11,939 nt of DNA from Pseudomonadota bacterium (lineage in GTDB: Bacteria > Pseudomonadota > Alphaproteobacteria > Rhizobiales > Xanthobacteraceae). The notes below the pieces were generated by a model. It saw only the letters and a program-made list of their open reading frames with translations, was not told the DNA's origin and searched no databases. The translations under genes and the position numbers were made by a program. Below are positions 5,392-11,939 of the stretch, piece after piece (the first letter of the stretch is position 1; the number at the start of each line of letters is the position of its first letter). Location of the stretch: NCBI GenBank assembly GCA_021779635.1, contig JAJYAH010000138.1, positions 1 through 11,939 on the forward strand, read 5' to 3'.

Positions 5392-6564
5392 CAGATCGCG
5401 ATTGACGATGACCCGGACCGGAAATCCCGGCCTGATTGTCAGGGTCGGTTGAATATTCAGATTGCGGCGAACCACCTGCTGGCCCGTCTGATTCAATGAA
5501 TTCGCTGCACTCACACGCAGCGCCTGAATAATATCGGTGTTACTTCCGCTATCAGCACCGGAGCCAAGCTCCGCTCCCACGCCGAGAATGGTCGAGAGCA
5601 GCGCGGCCTTGAACGATTCGGCCCAGTGAGTGTCGACTTCGTCCTCGAGACCGGAATAGCCGCCGGCGTCCGCACCCTGTTGCCGTTCCAATACGATGGA
5701 GCGACCATTCGGCATGATCAGCCGCGTCCATACCAGAAGGACTCGCGATTGCCCGAACGCGACCTGGCTATCGTAGACGCCTATGAGTCGCGCTCCCTGC
5801 GGAATTAGACGGACACGGCCAGTAGGGGAATCGTACACCGCCTCTGTGACTTGCGCGGTGATTTGGCCAGGAAGATCCGAGCGAATGCCGGTGATCAGGG
5901 CTGCCGGAATAATCGTTCCTGCCTGCACAATAAAGGGCGACGCCGGCCTTGAAAGCCGGTCGGGCGCTGTCGTCCGTCGATCAACCGGGGCATTGACGAA
6001 GAGAAGTTTGCTATCCTGTCCGTTCTGAGTGAAGGTTTCATCAGAAGATGCCGCAGTCTTGGTGGCCGTTTCCTGGGATGCGGCATGCGGTGGCGCAACG
6101 GGCCGGGTGGTCGACGCAAACACCTTGCTGGTCCGAGCCGCCTCAGTTTCCTGGTTGGCACGTTGTTGTTCAGCGTCAAGGCCAATCGTTGCTGATTGGC
6201 CTTCCGATGTAACGATAGGACGTCCCAGGTCGCCCGGCAATGGCGGCCCAAGCCGGGGGACGTCGCGGGCAATCCCGGTATAATCGCGCGGTAACGTTGT
6301 CAAGCCATCTGCAACGTTATGATGGTCCGTGCTGTAGAGTTCGTCCGGCGCCGGAATATGTGGGCGGTTGCTCTTCAGCGCCCACAGCACCGCGCCAGAG
6401 ATGAGCAACAAAGCCAATGCGGTGCCACCCGCAAGGACCTTGCGGGAGAGCCTTGTGATCCTCGGGCGTTCTGCACGTAGGCGCAAAGCCTGCGCAGCAT
6501 CATCAGATGATGGCGTTGGTCTCGATACGGGATCGACGCTCTCGTTTGGTCCATTGGCCGTCAC
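5380..6564 (-). CDS. trbI: Conjugal transfer protein TrbI (VirB10-like), C-terminus altered by RIT insertion
   Basis: TrbI is the VirB10-type protein that spans the periplasm, linking inner-membrane ATPases to the outer-membrane channel. The 394-aa product has a cytoplasmic Pro/Ser-rich start, one membrane helix (about 44-63, LAGGTALALLLISGAVL), a variable periplasmic linker, and a C-terminal VirB10 domain from about 205 (FIVQAGTIIPAALITGI, then TAQVTEAVYDSPTGRVRLIP). It starts with GTG at 6564, overlapping the trbG stop as GTGA, with GGGAG 7 nt upstream. The end reads RVIVNRDLVF-R-stop, where the stop lies in RIT sequence. The likely original tail LGPYRG is at 1940-1960. Only about four residues net are lost, so the protein is probably still functional. 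Confidence 0.94.
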   Translation of the reverse strand: MTANGPNESVDPVSRPTPSSDDAAQALRLRAERPRITRLSRKVLAGGTALALLLISGAVLWALKSNRPHIPAPDELYSTDHHNVADGLTTLPRDYTGIARDVPRLGPPLPGDLGRPIVTSEGQSATIGLDAEQQRANQETEAARTSKVFASTTRPVAPPHAASQETATKTAASSDETFTQNGQDSKLLFVNAPVDRRTTAPDRLSRPASPFIVQAGTIIPAALITGIRSDLPGQITAQVTEAVYDSPTGRVRLIPQGARLIGVYDSQVAFGQSRVLLVWTRLIMPNGRSIVLERQQGADAGGYSGLEDEVDTHWAESFKAALLSTILGVGAELGSGADSGSNTDIIQALRVSAANSLNQTGQQVVRRNLNIQPTLTIRPGFPVRVIVNRDLVFR

Positions 6565-7544
6565 GATCGGCTCCCGTCGTTTCTGACAATTCGGACTTTC
6601 TGCTGCTTCTCTCCCCCGAGGCGCAATTCGGCTGCGGCAAACAGACGGTCGACGATCAGCACATTCTTGTAGGCGCGATAGTTGACGAGCTCGGGCTTGC
6701 CGTCCTGGCCGATCACGAACAGCGGCGGCATTTCGCCTTGGGCGATGCCGGGCGAGAACTCGATATAGACCTTGCGGCCATCATCGTAGGCGTTGACCGG
6801 ACGCCATGGCGGGCTATCACCCTCGATAACGTAGCGGTAGCGGCGCTGATCCGCTTCCGGGATGATTGGGGTTGGCGGTAAAGCCCTGGAGCGGCCGGAT
6901 CGGTCTTCCGGGTAGAACCAGGCGACCGACGGCATGTACGGCTTCTCGCGGGAGCGCAGCTCAATCAGGTAGGTCCGTCGATCGGTATTGACAACAAGGT
7001 TGGTCTCGACGGCGGGCCTTGTCGGCTTCACCATAATGTGGACGCGCCTGCTATCGCCGTTGCCGCTTTCGGTGTCTCCGACGATCCAGCGCACGGTATC
7101 GCCGGCGGCGAGCGGCCCCGGACCCGTTAGCTGTTCACCCGGCTCAAGCGCGATATCAGTGATCTGCCCTGGCGCGGCATAGACCTGATACAGAGCGCCG
7201 GGACTATAGGGAAAGACCTGTACCGCGTTGAAATACCCCGCCCTCCGCGGCTGGACGCGGGCGGCATCGTTGGCCGTCGTGATCCGATCTGACGGCTCTT
7301 TCGCTTCTTCATCACCTTTCTTGCCGCCGCGGGCCGGCGTCCAGGATGGCGGGACATGCAGCGGACGTGCATGGTCGTCCGCCGGCATCGGTAGATCGGG
7401 AGATGGCGGCACGTCGTCATCGTAACTGATCTGTGGGGGCTTAAAGGTCGTGCAGCCGGAGAGCGCTAGCACAAGAAGCAACGCCAGATGAATGCGCGCT
7501 CCATGGCAAGTTGGACTAGCCGATTTCGGCACGGGCTTTCTCAC
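6561..7544 (-). CDS. trbG: Conjugal transfer protein TrbG (VirB9-like), lipoprotein signal
   Basis: TrbG is the VirB9-type part of the outer-membrane core complex and works with TrbI. The 327-aa product opens with a basic start and a hydrophobic stretch ending in a lipobox, LALSGC (C31), predicting a lipid-anchored periplasmic protein. A Pro-rich linker follows (about 35-95). The VirB9 fold then begins near PRRAGYFNAVQVFPYSPGAL and includes TYLIELRS and PEDRSGR; the C-terminal half ends around VNYRAYKNVLIVDRLF. The start is a GTG at 7544 that overlaps the trbF stop by one base, with AAGGAG about 9 nt upstream. Its stop overlaps the trbI start. No defect is seen. Confidence 0.94.
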   Translation of the reverse strand: MRKPVPKSASPTCHGARIHLALLLVLALSGCTTFKPPQISYDDDVPPSPDLPMPADDHARPLHVPPSWTPARGGKKGDEEAKEPSDRITTANDAARVQPRRAGYFNAVQVFPYSPGALYQVYAAPGQITDIALEPGEQLTGPGPLAAGDTVRWIVGDTESGNGDSRRVHIMVKPTRPAVETNLVVNTDRRTYLIELRSREKPYMPSVAWFYPEDRSGRSRALPPTPIIPEADQRRYRYVIEGDSPPWRPVNAYDDGRKVYIEFSPGIAQGEMPPLFVIGQDGKPELVNYRAYKNVLIVDRLFAAAELRLGGEKQQKVRIVRNDGSRS

Positions 7545-8224
7545 TAACCGAGCTCCTTCGACCAGTTGATGGCATTGACATAGACGCCCAGGGGATTCTT
7601 CCGCAGCCGATCGGCTTCGCGCGGAGTTTCGATCACGACAGAGAGGATCGCGGTCCAGCGCTCGGTCGCGGCGAGTTGGCCGCTGTCATAGCGGCGTTCG
7701 GTCCACGCAACCCGGAAGCTTTCCGGCGAGGCGCGAATGACGCTGGAGATCTCGACCGCAACCTGCGTGTTGCCGAGCTTGGCAAAGGGATCGTTGGTAC
7801 GCGCGTAATCATTCAGCGCCACAGCGCCGCGATCCGTCATGAAGTCGTAGGCACGAAGCCAGTTCTGCCGCAGCACGATGGCGTCAGTCGGCAGGCCTCG
7901 CACATCTTCAACGAAGCGCGCGAGGTGAAACGCGATTTGCGGATCGCTCGGCTGATAGAAAGGGCTCGCCGGGGCGACCGCCTGGGCCTGACCAATATGG
8001 TCCACTTCTACCACCCACGGCGTGATGGTGCCCTGGGTGGATTGCCACACGAGCCCAGCAGCAAGCCCACCGGACAGACATAGGCATCCGAATGCCATCA
8101 ACCGCCAGTTCCTGGCCTGGACGCGGGCGGTGCCAATGCGTTCGTCCCAGATTTGAGCCGCCTTTTGGTAAGGTGTCACCGGCTCCGGCGCGCGGCCATA
8201 ATGCACGGATGGTCGCTTGAACAT
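7544..8224 (-). CDS. trbF: Conjugal transfer protein TrbF (VirB8-like)
   Basis: TrbF is the VirB8-type inner-membrane assembly factor of the secretion channel. The 226-aa product has a cytoplasmic N-terminus (MFKRPSVHYGRAPEPVTPYQ), one membrane helix at about 41-60 (LMAFGCLCLSGGLAAGLVW), and a periplasmic VirB8 domain covering most of the rest. Length and layout are normal for the family. The ATG at 8224 shares its A with the trbL stop (TGATG), with GAGG upstream, so translation is probably coupled. The N-terminal sequence is strongly conserved in the TrbF proteins of alphaproteobacterial conjugative elements, as far as I recall. No damage is visible. Confidence 0.95.
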   Translation of the reverse strand: MFKRPSVHYGRAPEPVTPYQKAAQIWDERIGTARVQARNWRLMAFGCLCLSGGLAAGLVWQSTQGTITPWVVEVDHIGQAQAVAPASPFYQPSDPQIAFHLARFVEDVRGLPTDAIVLRQNWLRAYDFMTDRGAVALNDYARTNDPFAKLGNTQVAVEISSVIRASPESFRVAWTERRYDSGQLAATERWTAILSVVIETPREADRLRKNPLGVYVNAINWSKELG

Positions 8225-9429
8225 CAGTGGCCTCCCTCGGATAGATCAACGAAGGATCCGCCGCCAGCACTGTCACCACTGCGAACGGCATGGGTGGCAG
8301 CGGCCACACCCTGGTTAACGGTTTGCGCACGCTTCATGCGGCGTGCCCAGGCGGGTGGTGCGTCGGTCGTTGACGAGCCGCTGCCGAGGCCGGCAGCCAC
8401 GCGGCGCAGCGGGCTTACAATCGCCGAGCCGCCTTCCTTAGCGACGCCACTCAGTCCTCCGGCGCGATAAGCGCTCGCAGTTCCACCCGCCATCGCGGAG
8501 GCGCCACGGGCGCCGCCCGCGAGTGCGCCACCTGCCAGTCCCGCACCGCCGGCTGCGAGGCCGGCGCCAGCGACGATGGCGCCGGCCGCGGCAAGGCCAG
8601 TACCGACTGCGGCGCCCGCACCGAGTTGCGGTCCGCCTGATACAATGCCGTTCGCAATGCCGGGACCGAAAATGCCGAGGCCAAGGAGCGACAAGGCACC
8701 AAGCACGAGCGCCATGGCATTATCGATGGTCGGCTGATTACCACCAAAACCCGCCGTGAACTGTGAGAACAGCGTCGAGCCAATGCCAACGATGACGGCC
8801 AGCACCAACACTTTCACGCCCGACGAAATCACGTTGCCGAGCACGCGCTCTGCTGCAAAAGCGGTCTTACCAAACAGTCCGAACGGTATGAGCACGAAGC
8901 CGGCCAGCGTCGTCAGCTTGAACTCGATCAGCGTGATGAAGAGCTGGATGGCCAGAATAAAGAAGGCAAGCAGCACCACGATCCAGGCGAACAGCAGAAC
9001 CGCAATCTGGATGAAATTCTCGAAGAAGCTGACATAGCCCATCAAACCCGAGATGGAATCGAGGATTGGCCGTCCCGCATCAAGCCCGACCTGGGCGATC
9101 TTTCCGGGCCTCAAGAATTCTGCCGAGGAAAGTGCGGTGCCGGACGCTTTCAGACCCAAGCCGGCAAAGCTCTCGAAGATGATGCGGGCGAGGCTATTCC
9201 AGTTGCCGATCAGGAAAGCGAACACGCCGACGAACAAGGTCTTCTTGACGAGGCGCGCCAGGATGTCCTCGTCCGCGCCCCATGCCCAGAATAGGCCGGC
9301 CAGCGTGACATCGATGGCCGCGAGCGCGGTGGCGAGATATCCGACTTCGCCTCCCAGTAGCCCAAACCCCGAATCGATGTACTGGGTGAATGTTCCGAGA
9401 AACTGATCGATAATACCGGTGCCACCCAT
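8224..9429 (-). CDS. trbL: Conjugal transfer protein TrbL (VirB6-like), polytopic membrane protein
   Basis: TrbL is the VirB6-type inner-membrane channel component of the P-type secretion system. The 401-aa product has several hydrophobic segments: around 30-50, 62-80, 139-165 (QIAVLLFAWIVVLLAFFILA), 170-190, 205-225 and 240-260. A long Gly/Ala-rich stretch follows (about 265-325), then a polar tail with many Ser, Gly and Arg, presumably cytoplasmic. The ATG at 9429 begins 3 nt after the trbK stop; its ribosome site AAGGAG overlaps the end of trbK. The start of the protein (MGGTGIIDQFLGTFTQYIDS) is typical of the family. It is intact. Confidence 0.95.
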   Translation of the reverse strand: MGGTGIIDQFLGTFTQYIDSGFGLLGGEVGYLATALAAIDVTLAGLFWAWGADEDILARLVKKTLFVGVFAFLIGNWNSLARIIFESFAGLGLKASGTALSSAEFLRPGKIAQVGLDAGRPILDSISGLMGYVSFFENFIQIAVLLFAWIVVLLAFFILAIQLFITLIEFKLTTLAGFVLIPFGLFGKTAFAAERVLGNVISSGVKVLVLAVIVGIGSTLFSQFTAGFGGNQPTIDNAMALVLGALSLLGLGIFGPGIANGIVSGGPQLGAGAAVGTGLAAAGAIVAGAGLAAGGAGLAGGALAGGARGASAMAGGTASAYRAGGLSGVAKEGGSAIVSPLRRVAAGLGSGSSTTDAPPAWARRMKRAQTVNQGVAAATHAVRSGDSAGGGSFVDLSEGGH

Positions 9430-9432
9430 AGG

Positions 9433-9810
9433 TCACTCCTTGCCAGACTGCTGAATCGGAGGGTAACCCGGTGATAGCCGGCTCTCGTCCTTGGGGGGCA
9501 CGAACAATGAGGAGCCCTCTTGAGAAACCCCATTTTCGGACGATACAGACGGAGCCTTCTGGCCCAGGAATTGGCGGCGCTTGTCGGCCCAAACGTTTCG
9601 GCATTCGGACAGAGCGTCTTTCTGCTCGTATGTGACGGAGCGGCACTCCGCGAGTTTTGTTGCCAGCGCATCGGATTCATAATCAGCCGATGTAGCGGAC
9701 GCGGATTGGTCTTCGTCACCACGTAACCGAATGGCGCAGGCGGCAACAATGAGGACGACGAGCATCACGGCCGCCATGATCGGGAGCCGTTCGAGTTTTT
9801 GCGTGTTCAT
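9433..9810 (-). CDS. trbK: Putative entry-exclusion protein of TrbK type (TrbK-alt)
   Basis: This 125-aa protein sits between trbJ and trbL, the usual place of the entry-exclusion gene trbK, whose product keeps the host from receiving a second copy of the same element. It has one N-terminal hydrophobic segment (about 10-26, PIMAAVMLVVLIVAACA). The segment ends in VAAC, a possible lipobox (C25), but could be a plain membrane anchor. A short linker leads to a conserved-looking block with two cysteines 14 residues apart (C56 and C70: LAECRSV then LSECRNVWADKRRQFLG), the pattern I associate with the alphaproteobacterial TrbK-alt group. The tail from about 85 is low-complexity. Its ATG overlaps the trbJ stop (TGATG); no strong ribosome site is seen. 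The function is inferred from position and motif. Confidence 0.8.
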   Translation of the reverse strand: MNTQKLERLPIMAAVMLVVLIVAACAIRLRGDEDQSASATSADYESDALATKLAECRSVTYEQKDALSECRNVWADKRRQFLGQKAPSVSSENGVSQEGSSLFVPPKDESRLSPGYPPIQQSGKE

Positions 9811-10544
9811 CAGTGAAACATCTGTGCGGTTGTGGGTTGATAGCCGCTGCCTTGCGTGAGGAAACGGCGCAGTTGCTCCCTGCCCTGATCTTGGGCGGCG
9901 GCGTGCTGTGCGGACTCCAGGTTCTGCGCGCGACCGTGGGCCGCGACGACAGCAGTCAGATCCGCAAGTTGCTGGGCTTGAAGGGCCAAGAGCTGATTAC
10001 CGGCCTGGCTCGCCTGCAACGCACCGGTCGCGCCTTGGCTTGAGGTGACCAGGGCTGACATCTGAGTACGGTTGGTATTGAGGTTGCCGACGACTGTAGC
10101 CTGCGTCCTCATGGCGTCCTGAAGGCCGGCCATTGCGTTCTGCCAACGCGTTTGCGCGTTTCCGATCAATGCCTGGTCCGAAAGATTGGATGCTGCCGGC
10201 GCGTAGGTCGTCGAGAAGGCGCGATCAATCTGCTGGATGTCGTAGGCGATCCGCTGGGCTTGAGCGAGAAGCTGCTGCGTTCGCAGGATCGACTGTTCCA
10301 GTTGCAACAACGACGAGAACGGCAGCGTGGCTAGATTCTTCGCCTGGTTGATCAGCATCTGAGCCTGGTTCTGCAGAGACACGATCTGGTTGCTGATCTG
10401 CTGCAGCGCGCGGGCAGCCGTCAGCACGTTTTGGGCGTAATTGTTGGGATCAAACACAACCAACTGAGCGGAGGCGCGGTTGGGACCAGTGAGGACGGCA
10501 ACCGCAATCACACTGGCGCTGGCGATACGACGGAGGCGATTCAT
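9810..10544 (-). CDS. trbJ: Conjugal transfer protein TrbJ (VirB5-like), secreted
   Basis: TrbJ is the VirB5-type minor pilus or adhesion component, exported to the periplasm. The 244-aa product starts with a signal peptide (MNRLRRIASASVIAVAV, predicted cut after the ASA near residue 26). It then has the family start of the mature protein, LVVFDPNNYAQNVLTAARAL. The rest is Gln- and Ala-rich helix (QISNQIVSLQNQAQMLINQA and later LLALQAQQLADLTAVVAAHG), consistent with long helical coils. The ATG at 10544 overlaps the trbE stop as ATGA, with GGAG about 9 nt upstream. Length is normal and no defect is seen. Confidence 0.93.
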   Translation of the reverse strand: MNRLRRIASASVIAVAVLTGPNRASAQLVVFDPNNYAQNVLTAARALQQISNQIVSLQNQAQMLINQAKNLATLPFSSLLQLEQSILRTQQLLAQAQRIAYDIQQIDRAFSTTYAPAASNLSDQALIGNAQTRWQNAMAGLQDAMRTQATVVGNLNTNRTQMSALVTSSQGATGALQASQAGNQLLALQAQQLADLTAVVAAHGRAQNLESAQHAAAQDQGREQLRRFLTQGSGYQPTTAQMFH

Positions 10545-11939
10545 GTGAATGGCTCCAGCTCACTGAGTTGCGAGATGAGATCGATCGCCCAGGCGATTTC
10601 CCGCGCCTTCAGCCAGCCGGAGACAAAATTGTCGCGGCCATGTTCGGCAACGACCTGCTGGATCAACCCTTGGTCGGCCTTGGAGGAAGCCGCAGTGAAG
10701 GCCAGCGCGACCTCGCCGAGACCGAGCTCAAACAGGCGATTGCCGCGACGCGATTGGCAGTAGTAGTCGCGCTTGGGCGTGGCCCGCGCGAGGATCTCGA
10801 TCTGGCGGTCATTCAGCCCAAAGCGTCGGTAGATCGCCATGATCTGCGGCTCGATGGCACGGTCGTTGGGCAACAACACCCGCGTTGGACAACTCTCGAT
10901 GATGGCCGGAGCGATTGCCGAGCCGTCGATATCCGCGAGCGATTGAGTAGCGAAGATGACGGAGGCATTCTTCTTGCGCAGCGTCTTCAGCCATTCACGC
11001 AGCCGTCCAGCGAAATCTTCATCATCCAGCGCCAGCCAACCCTCATCTATGATGAGCAGGGTCGGACGACCGTCAAAGCGACCTTCGATCCGATGAAACA
11101 GATAGGCAAGAACCGCCGGCGCGACCGCAGTCCCAATCAAGCCGTCCGTCTCGAAAACCTGTACGGATGACTCTCCTAACCGTTCGCTTTCGGCATCGAG
11201 CAAACGGTCGTAGGGCCCGCCGAGGCAGTACGGCTGCAGCGCCCGTTTCAGCACGTTCGACTGAAGCAGAACAGAGAGGCCCGTCAGGGTACGTTCCTCA
11301 ATCGGCGCAGAGGCTAGCGAACTCAACGCCGACCAGATGTGCTCCTTGGCTTCCGGAGTGACCTCGATCCGCTCGCGGGTCAGAATCGAGCCGATCCAGT
11401 CGGCCGCCCAGCCACGTTCCGCGACGTCATCGATTCCGGCGAGCGGCTGGAAGGAAACGAACTCGGAGGATTCCCCGGCAAGTGCTCCGCCGAGATCGTG
11501 CCAGTCACCGCCCATGGCGATTGCGGCCGCCCTGATCGATCCGCCGAAGTCGAAGGCAAAGATCTGAGATTGTGGGTATCGGCGGAACTGGAGCGCCATC
11601 AGCGCCAGCAGCACCGATTTGCCGGCCCCCGTCGGTCCGACCACCAGCGTATGTCCGACATCGCCGACATGGAGCGAAAAGCGAAACGGGGTCGATCCCT
11701 CGGTCCTGGCCAGGAATAAGGGCGGCGCCTTGAAATGATGGTCCCTCGCCTCGCCGGCCCACACCGCCGACAGCGGGATCATGTGTGCCAGGTTCAACGT
11801 CGAGATCGGCGGCTGCCGAACGTTGGCGTAGACATGTCCCGGCAGGCTGCCGAGCCAGGCCTCGACCGCATTCACGGTCTCAATCATGCAGGTGAAATCC
11901 CGTCCCTGGATCGCCTTTTCGACGAGACGGAGCTTTTCG
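10541..11939 (-). CDS. trbE: Conjugal transfer ATPase TrbE (VirB4-like), C-terminal part (runs off the window)
   Basis: TrbE is the VirB4-type ATPase that powers pilus assembly and substrate transfer at the inner membrane. The window holds the last 465 or so codons; the frame is open to the right edge (EKLRLVEKAIQGRDFT precedes an internal Met at 11887), so the start is outside. Visible motifs are Walker A GPTGAGKS (about 11615-11638), Walker B LLIIDEGWLAL (about 11030-11062), and the downstream ATQSLADIDGS block typical of VirB4 proteins. The end, SQLSELEPFT, overlaps the trbJ start. About half of a normal TrbE (roughly 800 aa) is shown, with all nucleotide-binding motifs intact. Confidence 0.95.
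   Translation of the reverse strand, partial: EKLRLVEKAIQGRDFTCMIETVNAVEAWLGSLPGHVYANVRQPPISTLNLAHMIPLSAVWAGEARDHHFKAPPLFLARTEGSTPFRFSLHVGDVGHTLVVGPTGAGKSVLLALMALQFRRYPQSQIFAFDFGGSIRAAAIAMGGDWHDLGGALAGESSEFVSFQPLAGIDDVAERGWAADWIGSILTRERIEVTPEAKEHIWSALSSLASAPIEERTLTGLSVLLQSNVLKRALQPYCLGGPYDRLLDAESERLGESSVQVFETDGLIGTAVAPAVLAYLFHRIEGRFDGRPTLLIIDEGWLALDDEDFAGRLREWLKTLRKKNASVIFATQSLADIDGSAIAPAIIESCPTRVLLPNDRAIEPQIMAIYRRFGLNDRQIEILARATPKRDYYCQSRRGNRLFELGLGEVALAFTAASSKADQGLIQQVVAEHGRDNFVSGWLKAREIAWAIDLISQLSELEPFT

Noticed and set aside
8480..8640. Gly/Ala-rich repetitive stretch in trbL as a tandem repeat or inserted segment
   Set aside because: Low-complexity Gly/Ala tails are normal in TrbL proteins, and no exact DNA repeat unit was seen.
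1..11939. tRNA, rRNA, CRISPR arrays, origin of transfer
   Set aside because: None was recognised. No regular spaced repeats, no tRNA-like structures at the element ends, and no relaxase-linked oriT region are in view.

Overview
The window is part of a conjugation module from an alphaproteobacterium, probably rhizobial or a relative. The guess rests on fairly high G+C, the trbE-J-K-L-F-G-I gene order, a rhizobial-style TrbK and the IS families present. No taxonomic marker is in view. It looks like part of an integrative and conjugative element (ICE) or conjugative plasmid whose 3' flank has been hit repeatedly by mobile elements.

Right part (5380-11939, minus strand): seven tightly coupled genes run trbE (cut by the window edge), trbJ, trbK, trbL, trbF, trbG, trbI. 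Most junctions overlap by 1-4 nt (ATGA, TGATG, GTGA). They encode the VirB4-, VirB5-, VirB6-, VirB8-, VirB9- and VirB10-like parts of a P-type type IV secretion system plus a TrbK-type entry-exclusion candidate. All read as intact except that the last codons of trbI have been replaced.

Middle (about 1961-5388, plus strand): a RIT (recombinase in trio) element of about 3.4 kb carries three overlapping tyrosine recombinase genes between inverted ends. It sits in the last codons of trbI; the original trbI tail lies on its far side at 1940-1960. The third recombinase has an in-frame TGA at 4827-4829. The inferred ends, joined as a circle, would form a near-palindrome of about 50 bp centred on CTAG.

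Left part (1-1929, minus strand): just downstream of the displaced trbI tail is the start codon and first six codons of the next gene, probably the DUF2274 gene that often follows trbI. It is broken there by two insertions. One is an IS701-family element (only its transposase start is in the window). The other is a complete 1243-bp IS630-family element that landed on the TA of the CTAG at that junction. The IS630 transposase is split over two frames joined by an A8 slippery run.

No RNA genes, CRISPR arrays or gene-free stretches over 300 bases were found.
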